In this document: positions 43,815 to 57,000 of the stretch, one piece after another
How positions within the stretch are numbered: position 1 is the first letter of the stretch
Layout of the letters: every line of letters begins with the position of its first letter
Assembly: GCF_039908635.1 (NCBI RefSeq)
Contig: NZ_CP150918.1
Location: forward strand, 3,095,001 to 3,159,000
Direction: 5' to 3'
Source of the DNA: Pseudomonas purpurea
Lineage (GTDB): Bacteria > Pseudomonadota > Gammaproteobacteria > Pseudomonadales > Pseudomonadaceae
DNA length: 64,000 nucleotides
Made by a program: the position numbers and the translations under genes
The notes under the pieces: model-generated
What the model saw: the letters and a program-made list of their open reading frames with translations, nothing else
Told to the model about the DNA's origin: nothing
Database searches by the model: none

Positions 43815-44426
43815 TCAATTGCTGCTGGTCGATGTGGTGGCGTGTTTCGCCAGCCAGCTGTGCAGCAGCGCAAAGTTCAGGGAGAACTCAGGCATTTGCA
43901 GCAAGGCCCCGCAGAACACTTCACCGATGACTTTCTGGATCAACTGCACCGCCCGCGGGTTGTTCAGCAAGGTCGCGATGGCGTTGTTCAGGACGCTGAA
44001 GCTCCAGACTTTCTGGTTCAGGTCCAGGCCGACGAACCAGCGAAACAGCAGGTTGTAATTGAGTTGTTCGTAGAGCTGTTGCTCGCTGGGCACCGAATAG
44101 AGCAACTGCAACAGCAGGATGTGCATGACCGTTTGCGGCGCAATCAGCATGCCGGGCTCGGCTGCGAGGCCCTGCAACAGGTCGCGATGCTCATCGAGCA
44201 AGTCGTCGATCTGCGGACGCAGCAACACCAGCGAATGCCCCGGCGGGATGTAGCTGGACACTTCCTTGAGCGCGCCCTGCCAATCGTCCTGGGACACAAT
44301 CCAGACCCACGGCGCGCCGTAGCGATAGACCGACACCGGCTTCTTGCGCGCCGCTTCGACGATCTTCGACAAACGTTGGTCGAGCTCCTGCATGCCTACT
44401 TTCGAGTAACGTTCCATAGTCCCCAT
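43815..44426 (-). CDS. phdA: PhdA: Phd/YefM-like domain joined to transposase DUF772 domain
   Basis: 203-aa protein. Residues 1-55 resemble the Phd/YefM antitoxin DNA-binding fold (RYSKVGMQELDQRLSKIVEA, KKPVSVYRYGAPWVWIVSQD). Residues about 88-140 match the DUF772 N-terminal domain of IS5-group transposases (LLLQLLYSVPSEQQLYEQLN, YNLLFRWFVGLDLNQKVW), without any DDE catalytic domain. AGGAGTGAGG precedes the ATG. By position (between the exoprotein and pdtB) it equals PA0691/PhdA of P. aeruginosa, linked to biofilm eDNA release as I recall. It has its own promoter-like element about 95 bp upstream. It probably regulates transcription, but this is an inference. Confidence 0.85.
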   Translation of the reverse strand: MGTMERYSKVGMQELDQRLSKIVEAARKKPVSVYRYGAPWVWIVSQDDWQGALKEVSSYIPPGHSLVLLRPQIDDLLDEHRDLLQGLAAEPGMLIAPQTVMHILLLQLLYSVPSEQQLYEQLNYNLLFRWFVGLDLNQKVWSFSVLNNAIATLLNNPRAVQLIQKVIGEVFCGALLQMPEFSLNFALLHSWLAKHATTSTSSN

Positions 44427-44519
44427 TGCCTCACTCCTGGCGTGCTGCTCGCGCCCGGGAAAGTGGCCAACCGGCCGCCCCAGCGCTTCACCTCTCCAAG
44501 ACAGGACTGGCCATGGGCT

Positions 44520-44546
44520 ACCGAACTTTTGTCATAAAAGCTTCAT
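44520..44546 (-). promoter_or_regulatory. Conserved promoter element upstream of phdA (PHO-box/ECF sigma type)
   Basis: 27-bp element matching the one before pdtA at 23 of 27 positions. Read toward phdA it holds two ATGA(A/C) repeats 11 bp apart, the spacing of PhoB half-sites (ATGACAA differs from the consensus half-site by one base), and ends with AGTTCGGT, which could be the -10 of an ECF-sigma promoter. It lies 94 bp before the phdA ATG. The VreI-type assignment rests on the known P. aeruginosa regulation of this locus. Confidence 0.6.
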
Positions 44547-44559
44547 TTCAAAAGTAAGA

Positions 44560-44900
44560 GCCGTAGCCGAATACGTGCCGCTGCCGTTGTTATGGCTTTG
44601 GCTTTTGACCTTGATCTACCCGCCCCTTCGGAAGGCCGAGTGGAGGTGTTCAGCAGGGGGTTGGCGCGCAGCGCCGTACGGCGCAGCCGGACACATCGAG
44701 AGGAGGTCGTCGCGAAGCAGACCGTAGGCGATGCCCCCTGATGAATGCCGGAGCGAGGGAACACCGAGCCTTGGCGAGGTGCCGTACGCTTGGGGCGAGC
44801 GTTTTTGCTTACTTTTTTGGCGTCTGAAAAAAGTGAGTCGCCGTAAGGGCGAAACCCTAAGCGGCCGTTACCGCAGGAATGGATATGTACACCTGAAAAG
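44560..44900. repeat. Dispersed intergenic repeat of fluorescent pseudomonads
   Basis: About 340 bp of non-coding DNA whose characteristic phrases (for example GAAAAAAGTGAGTCGCCGTA and CGGCCGTTACCGCAGGAAT) I recognise as recurring in many intergenic regions of fluorescens-group genomes. A small frame crossing 44731-45054 is the usual spurious product of it. It separates the pdtA terminator from the phdA promoter element. Confidence 0.65.
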
Positions 44901-44920
44901 GATTAGTCGGCTGTCAGACC

Positions 44921-45021
44921 GCTATCGCGAGCAAGCCCGCTCCCACATTTTGGACGGTGGACATCTGCGAGAGATTGGGCGGTTGTCAGGTCGCCTTCGC
45001 GAGCAGGCTCGGCGCCTACAG
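44921..45021. repeat. Two direct REP units downstream of pdtA
   Basis: REP copies at 44921-44947 (ATCGCGAGCAAGCCCGCTCC) and 44991-45021 (CGCCTTCGCGAGCAGGCTCG) in the same orientation, a tandem rather than the usual inverted pair. Confidence 0.75.
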
Positions 45022-45040
45022 CTGGATATGGGGATCGTGG

Positions 45041-45070
45041 AAAAAAAAGGGTGACCCGAACGGCCACCCC
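45041..45070 (-). terminator. Rho-independent terminator of pdtA
   Basis: On the minus strand, a GGGTGGCC/GGGTCACCC stem with a GTTC loop (one mismatch and one unpaired base) is followed by eight T residues, 22 bp after the pdtA stop. It separates pdtA from the phdA-pdtB unit. Confidence 0.88.
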
Positions 45071-45091
45071 AAAGGTTTACAACGAGAGAAC

Positions 45092-48000
45092 TTATAACGT
45101 CAGGTTGCCCCGCTCTTCTTGCGTCAACTGCTGACGCGCCTGCTCAGTGAGCTCACCCGCCCCCAACACCTGCACCGGGCTCTGCGGGTTGTAACCCGGC
45201 ACCGGCGCACGGCTCGCACCTTCACGGGACGGCGCCAATTGCTCCTGGCCAAAACTCAACACCTGCACGGTAAACACCGACGGCTGATTCTGTCGCTGGG
45301 CCGCCTGCTGCTGGCGCGCCACATCCTCGGCGGCCTGGGTCGCCGAGGTCGCAGCCGAACTGGCCGAGGCAATCGCCCCGGTATTGACCGACGCCACCAC
45401 CGGCACACCCGACGACTTACCCTGGGTCTGGATGTTCGCCGCGTTCACCACCTGCAACGCCGCAATGTTCACGTTCCCCGAGACACGGATCCCCGCCTCG
45501 CCCGCATCGATGGTGCCCAGCGGCGCGATCAGGTCGATGTCGCCGGGCGTCACCTCGGCAATCGGGTTCAAGGTCGCGATCCCCGCCCCGGTGCTCGGCA
45601 CTGAAGGCGACAACGTGACGTTGCCCCACATGTCATAGGCGCGCTTGGGCGGGGTGTAGACCACCGTGGTTTTCGAGCCGCGCCCGGCGTTGATGTCACC
45701 GCCCGCCGACCAACCCATGATCGAACCACCGAACGTGGTCATGATCCGGCTCTGGCCCAACAGAATGCTGCCCTGTGAGTACAACTGGATGTCCCCGGAG
45801 CCTTGGGTGATCACGCCTGCCGTGGAGGGCGGTGCGTTGCCTTCGACGCCGAAGATCTGCTGTCCACCGGGCGTGAGCACCTGGATGTCGCCGCCGAAAT
45901 CGGTATGAACCCCCGACCCGCCGTACAACGTGACGTCGCCGTCATAGCGAATGCTGTTGCCCGCCACGTCCTTGCTCGGGAACAGCGCGGCAATCGCCTC
46001 GCGCCCCCGCACATAGCTGCCGCTGCGTGCGCCGCCCACGGTGTTGTACTCACGGCCACTGGCCTTGAGCTCGGCGAAGTAGATTTTCCTGGCAAACACG
46101 TTCTGTTGTTCGGTCGGCAATCTCGCGAAGAACGCCGAAGCCTGGGCCTCACCGCCCCGGTAGCCAAACCGCTCGAGCAACCACTGATTGAGCTCGACAC
46201 TGTAGGTTTTCAGCGCCGTGCCCGGTTGCAGGTAACGCGCCAGCAGCCCTTTGTAGTTCGGGCCTTGAGCACCGGCCCCCGCGATCAAGGCAATCGAAGC
46301 CCCACCGTCGCGAACCACCGCCCCCGGATCGACATTGCCGAGGCTGTTGAAGGCACTTTCCTGATACACCTGCCCCACACCGGGACCCGAGCCATACAGA
46401 TTGCGGCCGGCACTGACCTCCAGCAAACCCGGCCCTGCGACGTTGAATGTACTCAGGCGAATGTCCCGACCGGCCGACACCACCGAAATATCATCAGGGC
46501 GGCTGTGAACGATCAGGTTGCCGGTGGAATGACCCTCCGGTATGCCATTCACCCCGGTTGGCACGAAGGTGAAGGTGTTCAACGGTGTACCGGCATTGAC
46601 GATGTCACGGCCGGCCATCACCCGCAGCGGGCCGTTGCCTTCGTAACGGACTTCGTTGCCATTGGCCGGATAGCGCAGGATCTCTCCGGTGCGCAAGCCG
46701 ACAATGTCACCGTTGACCGCGTAGAACCGCACCGGTTCGCGCTCGGCGTAATGCTGGTTGCTGAAGGTATTGGCCGCGAAGCTGAACAACGGAAATTCGC
46801 TCGGTGAGAACTGCAGGCCATTGCCGTAGTTGGCGTAGAGCGGCTGGACCATTGCCCCGCGATACCCTGCAAAGGCGGGGCGAAGGGGGCTGGACATCGC
46901 CGCCGGATCGGCACCGGACTGGGTCACCGCATAACCCCCGGCATAAATCGAATCGCCGGCAATCAGTTGCAGTTGGCCGGTGGCCGACGGTGCGGTCATC
47001 AGCGAAACCGGGGCCGACTGCCCCGTTGCCGCCGAGGCAGAAGCGCCGTAGTACAGGCTGCCGTTCGGTGCAGTGGCCCGCAGGATCGACGGATAGACAA
47101 AGCGTCCGCCGGTTGCAACAGCATTCGCATCGCCCGGGATTTCGGTCGCGACAATGGGGGTCAGGTTGCCACCGGCACTGAACAGGTCGATGGCCGTGTT
47201 CGTGGTCCATAACGAGAACTGGCTCAACCCGCCACCGTCACGCAGGATGCCGTCACGGTCGGTGAAACCGGTGGAGTTTTGCATCACCACCCGCCCAGGA
47301 TCGCCGACACCCTGCAGCACCAGGTCGCCACGGCTGTCGAGGCTTACGCCAGCATCCCCCGGCATCACAATCAGCCCGCCCTGCGCTGCCGCTTTTGTGG
47401 CCACGTACACGTCGTAGGCACGGGACTCCTGATTGTCCTGCAAGGGCGCAAAGCCGCCATACATCAGTTTCAAGGCACCGACCGAGCCAGCTTCAAGCCT
47501 CAATGCGCCCCGCGTGTTGATCAACGCCCCGTTGAGGTCGGTCGCCGCACTGGTCAGCAGCCGCGCGGTTTGCGACGGGTTGAATCCGCCGCCGACCTGC
47601 ACGTTCAAGTCGCCGCCACCGGTCTGCACCAGGCGGCCATCGCGCGTCACCCGGCCACTGCTGCCGACGGCCAGCACCAGCCCCTGGCTGCGCTCGGCCG
47701 CCGCTCCCGGAGCGGTCTGCTGTTCGCTCAACAATCCAGCATCGCCTGCCACGTTGACGCTCAGGTTGCCGCCACCCAGCGTGCCGATGCCGGTGAACCC
47801 GACCAGCACCGGGGCGGTGGCCGCCGACGACGGTTGCAAGGCAAAAGTGCCGTAGTTGATCCACCATGCGGTCGGGATCTGCGCATCCGGGTTGGCCGTC
47901 ACACCGGTCCCCTGACGCCACAACCAGCCGCCCACCCCGGACGACGTTTCGCCCATGGAAAACGTGGTGTTCATCGCCTGGGCGTTTCGCCTGGAATCGC

Positions 48001-51000
48001 CTTGCAGGTCACCGCCCACCACCAGCCGCACGTTCCCGCCCTGCTCCGGGTACCAGGCTTTGTGAGCCGCGCCCACGGTCAAGGACTCATAAGCGCTGCC
48101 GTCCGGCCCCAGCACGGTGCCATCAGGCAAGCGCCCGCGAGCCTGCTGATAAGGATCATGGGCACCCGGCGCCAACGACGCCGACGGTGTGCCCGCGGTG
48201 TACACGCCATACAGCGACTGCATGCGCAAATCACCGGCGCTGAGCAGGTCGAGATCCCCGGTGCCGGTGCGCAACACACTGAACAGTTGGCCTTGCGGGG
48301 TGACGGTGGTCGTTGGCGGTGTTGGCGGCCCAACCGGTACGGCGATGCAAGAGTCGGGGAAGATATCGCACCAGAACAGGTCATCCGGCGAAACCGGCGT
48401 GCCTTCCGGGTATTGAAGGTAGTTGTCCGGCCCCCAGACAAACCCGGTGCCCGGCGTCACGCCCGGCGTCGTTACGCGCTTGGCCATGTAATGCCCGTCG
48501 GCCAATTGCAGGTTGCCGTTCTCGGCATGGGGACGCGTCAGGCGCGTATCGGCCGCCGTGGTGTCGGCACCCGCCACCAGCCGCATCGACCAGGATTGCG
48601 AACCGTCCGGGAGTAACGTCGCCAGTGCCCAGTTACGACCCTGAACCCCGCCGTTGCTCGGACGCAGTTCGATCAGGTCGACGCCCGTCGCCAGTTTGAC
48701 GTCGGTGCCCACCGCAATCAGTGCGCCCACGCCCAGGGACAATGCGCCGCGCTGGGTCAACCCGACGGAGGGCAGCGCCACGCCTTTGGGCCAGGTGGCG
48801 CCCTGGACTGTCATCGGCACGGACAGCCGACTGCCGGCATCCAGTTGCGTGCCGACCGCCAGCGTGACGCCTTGGCTCAGTATCGTTCCTGCGGCGAACA
48901 GCAGATGACCGCTGCCATCATGAATCGCCGCGTGCAACAGCGTCCCGGCCGGCAGGCTCAACGCCGCATCGAGGCTCAACGTCGTCGGCAACTCGGTACC
49001 CGCCGGCAAGCTCAACGCCTTGAACGGCACCGCGTAGTTCAAGACTTTGCCACCCGGATACAGCGTGTCTTCGGCCAATTCGACGCCGCTGCCCGGCACA
49101 ATCAGGTCATCACCGTAAGGCTGCTTGCCCGGTAGCAGCAACCAGCCATTGCCATCGGTGCGCTGAGTCGGATCGCCCACCTCGGGCGGAACGAAACCAT
49201 CGGTGATGCTGCCGTAGATGTTCAGGTTGCCACCGGCACGCAGCACCAGATTGCCCGACTCGCCGGAGCCGTAAACCGAAGTCTTTTGTGTGTGCGGGTT
49301 AAGGCTGGCGTAGCGATAACCGGACAGGTCGAGATCGCCCTGCACCACCATGTCGCCGTCCGTGGTCTTGCTGACAATTTCCACGCCGGGGCGCAGGTGG
49401 AACGCATCGGCGTAGGTGGCATTGTTCAACCCGGCCAATTTGCCGTGCAGCAGCGTGTCGTTGACCAGCGCGGCGTTGATGAACGCCTGGCTGTCCGCAT
49501 GTTTGCCATCCAGATAAGCCTGATCGATCACTTGATACGGCCGGCCGCTGGTGGCAGGCGTGGTGCCATCGGGTGCATCGGTGTAGCGCGCAGTGCCGTT
49601 GAGGGCAATCGAACGCGCCCCCTGAATGTTCAGGTTGCCGCTGGCATCGATGGCGATGTCGCCATACCTCGGATCATCGGCCCGCAAGCGTGGTGCATTG
49701 AGTTCCAGGGTACCCCGAGGCTTACCATCGTTTTGCCCGGCAGCACTGCCGATAGCCGCCGCCGTGCCGTGGCGCAGGTCGAAACGCGCACCACTGGCGA
49801 GGGTCAACTGGCCGTCGCCGGCGTTGAGCTCGATCACGGCCCGGTTCGGGCTGTCGATGATCTTGCCGTAGCTGTCGACCCGCAGTCGGGTCCCGTGGGT
49901 GTCGAGCAGTGCGCTGGCGCCAATGCTCAGGCCCTGCCTACCCGCCAGACGAATACTGCCGACCCGCTCGCCGCTGGCGTCGACCGTGCCGACCACGCTC
50001 AGGCTGCCGCCATCCACCGAAACGTTGATGTCATTGGCCTTGAGCTCGTTGCCGATCACCAGGTCGCCCTGCTTGATCTGGAAGCTGCGCGAGCCAAACA
50101 CCTGATCGCGGGTCAGACGCTGGTTCAGCGCTGCAAAATCACCCAGCCGTTGCCCCCGCAGGTCCACCGCCCCGCCCGCGTACGGCACCAGCGTGCCACC
50201 GGCGTTGTAATAGCCGCTGGCCGCACCGAGGATATGTCCTTGCAGATCAATCTGCCCGGCATCGGCATCCAGAGCGATGGCGGTCAACAGCCCCGCGCGG
50301 TTATTGCGCGCACTGAGATCGACGGTCGAACCGGATGCCTGCCGGATGTTGCCACTGCGGCTGTCGAGGATCAGGTCGCCGCCCCAGCTGTACTTGCGCA
50401 CATCATTGAGGACTTGTTCACGTCCGGCCAGATCAATCAGCGCGCGGTCGCCCAGTACCACATCGCCACTGGCCGCCAGGGTCAACTTGCCGCTGGGCAA
50501 ACGCACCGTGCTGTCGAGCAGCAGGCTGCGACCTTCCAGAGCCAGTTCCGCGCCCAATGCCGCGTTGCTGCCCGGCGCCGCGACGCGGCCCGGCACGCCG
50601 GCCACGGTGATGGCGCCACCGGCCTTGATCCGGTTGATGGAACCGGCCTCACCGGTCCACAGCGGCGTATTGACCCGCAGGTCGCCGCCCGAATAGCCAT
50701 AGCCGCTGCCACTGACGTATTCGCCCCGCGACTGGTAAACGTTCAGCGCGCCTTTGTGGTTGGCGCTGATCCGCTGATTGGCGTTCAGGCTGACCTGGGC
50801 AAACCCCAGCGTCAGGCGTTGCAGGGTGTCGACATTGTTCGGCTGGGTGCTCGGGCCATAGCCGAATTCCAGCACATCGGTCTGGATATCCAGCACGCCG
50901 CTGCCGGTGCCCGGCCCCCCGCCGATGGGCGCGCCGGCCGGGGTCGCGGCGCCGTTCCAGACCAGCGTGCCAGTGCGGATGCTCGCCCGGTCCCCGACGG

Positions 51001-54000
51001 CGCCGTAACCGTAGATCGCCGGAGTACCCAGTACCAGCCGTTGCAGGCTGGACTTTCCGGTCAGTGGGTCGAGGGTACTGAGTTCGGCGTTTTCATAAAA
51101 ATTGACCGAATCACGCACATTGAACACCAGGTTCTCCAGGGCCGGAGCGCCCTTGAGCGTGTCGCCGCGCAGCAACCGGTTCAAAACCTGCTGGTTGAGC
51201 GTGAGCCCTTGAGGCAAGGCATTTCGCTCATGTGCGGCGGCCAGTGACTGTTCGGAACCAATGTTGATTGAACCGACCGCCAGAGCCAGGTTGCGCGTGC
51301 CGAAACGTACCGATTCGTCGAGGCTGAAGGTGTTATCGGTGGCCGCAGTAATCGTCCCCCCGGAGTACAGCTCGGTCGTGCCGCTGCACGCCGACAACGT
51401 GCACAGCCCGATGCGGATCGAGCCCGGGCCCGATGTCCCGTTTGTGGCCACGGAGGGCGGGAGCATGTCCAGCCAACCGTTGGAGATCGCCAGCAGACTG
51501 TTTGCGCCCGGGTCATACACATAGCCGCTTTGCGAATCGAAAGGTGCCTTGCCCTGCCCCAGCGTGTTGATGCTCGCGCCCTGTTCGATGACGATCCCGC
51601 CTGCCTTGACGTTGGTCACCAGGAACACTTCCCCGGCCTTGAGGCTCGCACCCTGACGCAGGGCGATGTTGCCGAGCGTGCCGGTGAAGGTCACCTGATT
51701 GCCGCCCTGGCCATACAACACGCCCGGCAGCACACCGATCGACAGCCGTGGCGCCTTCAACCCGTTCAGCGCGCTGTCATACAACGAAAGTCCGTTAAAA
51801 CCAGGCGTGACAGCCTGCCCGGCCGCCAGCACCTCGAGGTCATAGCTCGTCGAGAAAACACCCACGCTGCCGGCCAGCCCGTCCTTGGCCGGGGTGAAGT
51901 TCGCCCGCCCGTTGAAGCTCAAGGCACTGGCCGGATCGCCCGTGCCGGTGAATTTCAGGCGCAGGGTTTTACCATCGGCCTCGATCATCGGACGCGGCAC
52001 GCCCTTGAGCGCGGCGTCGGCCTTGGCGAAAGCGGCATAACCGGTTTCGTTGTACTGCGAGTAGCGGCGCAGCACGTCGGCCGAAGTCAGAATCACCTGA
52101 CGCGACAGCGCATCCGCAATCCCGGTGTTGGCAATGGACACACCTCCCGAGGTCGCCCAGGAGCCGTTGCGCATCGCCAGGCTGCCGGTCAGTTTCCCGG
52201 CGCTGGCCAGCCCGTTAAGCTCGACCCGGAAAGCCCCCGGCAACAATGCATAGGTCGATGGCAGCAAGGTGTAAGTGCCCGCCGGCAACCCCGGAACCCC
52301 GGCATCCAGGGTGATGCGCTGGCCAATCACCGGGTCGCGCACGTCACGCTCACCGGCGGGCGGCGCATAGGCCCGTTGCTCACCCGGAACAATGGCATAC
52401 ACCGGGTTGGTGCCCAGCCCCGGCAGGACAAAGCGGCCATCGGCGCCCACCTGTACCAGCGGGTTAAAGCGCGCATCGGTGGAACCACCACGCCCGGAAA
52501 TGAACCCCGCACCAGCCAACTCGCCGCCACCGGACAGATCGACCAACGCCTGCGGCTGTACGTCGATGCTCTTGGCGGTCATCGAAAGCCCCATCGAGAG
52601 CACGTTGACCGAGGCGCTGCCGCCGACCCCGAGCAACTCCACATCCTTGCCGTTGTAGCGGTAGGACAAACCGTCGACGGTGCCGCCATAAGGCAGGTTC
52701 AATCCCGCGCCACTGACCGACGTCACGCTGCCCGGCAGCAGGCGCAGGGTCCGGGTATTCCCGGCATCCACGCCCAGGCTCAGCATGCCCAACGGCGCAC
52801 GCACCACCCCGCCTTGCAGCAGCGTCCCGGCATCCAGGCTCAGCGAACCGAACACCGAATACGGCTGCGCCGGGAGCAGGTTGCTGCTGCGGCCGATGCG
52901 CAACGTCGAATCGGCGGTGGTCCGGATCAGCGCCTTGGCGCCCGTGGTCGGGTAAATCTGCGCGGCGAGCAGGCTCAAATCGGCGTTGCTGTGCAACTGC
53001 GTGCCGATGGCTTCAACGTTCAGCGGGGAACTGGCGAGCAAGCGCAAGTCCCCGCGGCTGTTCAACTGTGCCAGCGCAAAACCACGCCGGTCGACCGTCA
53101 AGGACGGCCGCTGTTTCTGCTCCAGCGTGCCGTGGGCACCGAGGGTCAGCACATCACGCAGGTCCAGCAGGTCCGCGTCGACCTGCAAGTGCGCGGCGCT
53201 GTCCTGAAGCGACAAACCGCCCTGCACGGTCGGCCGTAATGCAGACTCAAGCCCGCCCCTGGCGGTTGCCCCGGCCAGACGCACATAAGGCGCGGCCAGC
53301 GACACCCGGCTGTTGCCCGCCGAAGTGTCGGCCAGAGCCAGGGAACCGGCGTAGAGATGCAGGCTTTGCCCGAGGTTCAGCGCAACGTCGCCGTCGAACG
53401 ACAGAATGCCGTTGCTCAGCAAGGTCAGGTTATCGAAGCCTCCGGCAGCGACTTTGCCGACGTCCAGCCGCGCCCTGCCGTAAGTGAGCCCCGCGTCCGT
53501 CGAGACCACGCCCGGCCCTTGACCGAGGACCAGCTCACGCGGCAAACGCACCTTGTCGTCCACGGTGGCGGTCAGGTACTGCGGGGTTTCGAGTGCCACC
53601 GACAAGCTGCCACCCGCCACACCTTGGCCACCGGCTGCGGCCATCAACGTACCGTTGAGCACCAGGCCATTGTTGGAACTCACGGCAATGCTGCCGCCCG
53701 CGCTGGCGATACGCGTCGGGCCCTGACCGCGCACATCCAGTTCAGCCTGACTGCCGTTGGCCAGCAACCGCGCGCCCTGCTCCAGCACCACGAACAGGTC
53801 CGGCGCCGTGGCCGTGCCATTGCTGTGATCGACACTGCCGCCGACCACGATGCTGCCGCCATCGGCCACTTGCCCGAAACGCCGCCCTTGGGCATCGACC
53901 GCCGTCACCGCACGGCCCGACACATCCAGCAAGGCGTGCTCACCCACGCGGATCGAGCGCTGATGCGGCGCCTCATCGACCGCTTGCCCCAGGCGCACGC

Positions 54001-57000
54001 GCACGGGCTGAATCTCGCTCAGGACAATTCGCCCGCCCCAGGCGTCTAGCTGCCCATCGACAGTCAGTTGGCCGATGCTGCCAATACTCAGGGAGCGTCC
54101 CGGATCGACACTGATCCGCGCCCCTTTGCCAATCACGGCGGCAACGCTCTGGCGTTCGGCCGCGCTCGACAGTTCGGTCCCGGCGCGCAGGCTCAGGTCC
54201 GCGCCTTTGCGCGAAGTCAGCAGCCCCTTGACCGGGTCTTCCGAATAGCGCGGCGGCGTCCACACTTGCAGCACCGACTGTGGATCGACACCGCTGGCGC
54301 TGCTTTGAGCGTTGTCGGCGAGACGATAAGCCGGCAGCGTCACGTCCACCTGAGTGCCGTCCGCGACGATCAGGCCTTCGTTGCCGGTGATGTCGTAGGC
54401 CGAAAAACCCTTGGCAAAAAAATCGCCGCCCAACACCACCCTGCCGGTTTCAGCCACCGGCGGCTGATCGCTGATCAACACCTTCCCAGCCTGCACGTTC
54501 AGGGTGCCCCCGCCGTCGACACCGTAGCCGCGAATCTCGCCGTCGATCACCAGCGCCCCGGCAGCCCCGGTTTTGTTGGCATTCGCCGCCAGTGTCAGGT
54601 CACCGCCCTTCCCGCCTCTTTGCTTGCCGTCCGCCAGCAGCGCCGCACCCGACGACACGTCCACGCGGCTACCGGCCGCCAGCGTCGCATCGCCGCTGCT
54701 GCGCAGGGAAATGCTGCCGCCATTGAGGAACGCCAGGCCCGCGCTGTCATTCGGGTTGTGCTGCAAATTGCTCCACACGCCACGGGTATCGAGGGTGACG
54801 CCCTGGCCCACGCTGACCACGGCACGTTTGCCCGGCGCGGCCTCAAGCGTGGTGTCCTCGACCCGCAAGTTGCTGCTCATCTGGTTCAGCACGTTGCCGA
54901 GTTGCAGGCTGCCGCCGCGTGCGGTCAGGTTGGCCGCGACCTCGATGTGCGGCCCATACAACGTGATGTTGCCCGCCGGGGCGACGTGCAGATCGCCGTC
55001 GACTTTAATGCTGTCGCTCGCCGCAATTTTGATCGCGCCGAGGTTGAAGCCATTGAGCCGGTCACTGTTGAGGTACAACGCCCCTTGACGGTCTTCGGCC
55101 ACGGCGTCGCTCAGGTTCAGTCCCGCCGCAAGGTCGCGTACGTCGTGGCCAAGCACAACATTCTTCAGCGTATTGGCGGTGGCCCCCAGGCTGTATTGCA
55201 AAGCACCGCTGCTTTTGACGAAGTACGGCACGTAGCTGCCGACCACCAGTTGCCCGGCGCGGGGCCACGGCGTTCTGCGATTGGTTGTAACCATCCAGGC
55301 CCACTTGCGGACGCTGCACCTGACGGTCGCCCTGGAACGTATCGCCGACGATCTGCCCCTCCAACACGGCGTTGCGAGTGCCGATCACCAGGCTGCCCGC
55401 ATCACGGCCAACGCTGTAGCCGCTCTCGAAACGTTCACGCGGAGCAATCAGCGGGTTGTAGTAGAACGCCGTCTGCCCCCAACGCTGACTGTGGTCTTCA
55501 TAGCCTTGGTAGAGCCCGGTGTAAAGAATGTCGCCCGGTGCGCGGGACAATTCATACAAACGACCATCGTTACCCTTGAGCCAGCTCTGTTTCACCGTAC
55601 CTGCCTGCACATCGAGGGTGCCGCCAGAGACGTTGATCTGCGAGCCCTGCCGAGTCACCACATCGCTCCCGGAAAAACTCACGCTGCCGCCCTGGGCCAT
55701 CCACTCGCCGATGCTGTGGTTGCGCGTGCCCAGGTAACCGCTGACCTCCAGCAAACCGCCCGCGGTGTACCAACGGTCGGTGGCGTAGCCGTTGGTGCCG
55801 GCCGGCACGAACACCAGCTCACGGGTGTCGACCCACACGTCCTTGCTGTTCAGCCCGCCCTTCTCACGGTTGCCCGAGGCGTCGCGCTGCTCATTGCCCT
55901 GGATGTTGACCTTGACGCTGTTGGACTCCATCGCGACCTTCACGCCGACCGCGCCGGACACGTCGATCACCGCACCGTCGCGCACCAGGCTGCGCTGGCC
56001 GGCGTGTACGCCGACCTGACCGCCAGTGGCCAGGGTGATCGAACCTTTTTGGAAATCCACTGTGCCGGCACTGTTGATCGCAATCAGTGACTGGTCGCGG
56101 CGGTAGCTGTCGCCCAGCGATACATCCCCGACACCGGGCGCCACAGGCGCCATCAGGCCGGTGCGCTGGCTGTCCAGCGCGCCGCTGCTGTCGAGCAGAA
56201 TCGCGCTGGTGCTGCCCTCGCCCAGCGTCACATTGCTGGTGGCGTTCAGGTGCACGGTGCCGCGAATGTCCACCGTGGTGCTCGCCAGGGCAACGCCGTT
56301 TTGCCGCACGTCGTGCCCGGTCAGGCTGATATCGCCGACGGCGGCTTGCAACAAGCCGCTGTTGCTGACCGTGCCGGTGCCCGTGGCCGTGACTTCGTTG
56401 CCACGGGTGGTCGAGTTGGCATTGCCCTCGGTGCCGTAACCTTTCTTGATCACGAAACTGTCGCCCGCCGCCAGCGCCGCCTGGCCCTTGGCGGTGCTGA
56501 TGGTCCCGGCGTTGCTGACTTCGTTGCCGAGCAGCAGCACATAACCACCGCCCGCCGTGGAAGAGGCCGGGGCATGGGTTTCAATCTTCGCGCCCCGCTC
56601 CACCACAACCTTGCCGCCAGCCTGGGTGAAGGTCGGTGCGGCGCCGGGGCTGTAGAGGCCGTTGCTCTTGAACTGACTGTCATCAAACGCCGTGGCTGCC
56701 GCCACCAGGTTGCGCACGTTGACCTGGCTGCTGCCACTGAACACGATGCCGTTCTGGTTGATGATCAGCACCGTGCCGTTGGCCTTGATCGCGCCCTGGA
56801 TCTGGCTCGGCGCGGTCGAGTTGTTGACCCGGTTAAGGGCTGCCCAATCGGCGTTTTGCTGGAACTCGACGGTGGTGTTACGCCCGATGTTAAAGGTCTC
56901 CCAGTTGAGGATGGCCTTGTCGGCGGTCTGCTTGATCGACACCAGGGTCTTGCCGTTGGCGTCGGTCTGTACCGGCCCCTGGGCATTGATAAACGCCGGT

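Noticed and set aside
43815..44426. Intact insertion sequence at the DUF772 gene
   Set aside because: No terminal repeats, no catalytic DDE domain and no target duplication; the gene sits in conserved order between pdtA and pdtB.
44731..45054. Small basic open frame of 107 codons
   Set aside because: Lies within the dispersed intergenic repeat and REP units; its sequence is the usual spurious translation of that repeat.
49286..51247. Long plus-strand open frame (653 codons) opposite pdtA
   Set aside because: It is a frame-shadow of a high-GC repetitive gene: composition is rich in H/R/Q/A with no recognisable domain, and the opposite strand is clearly coding.
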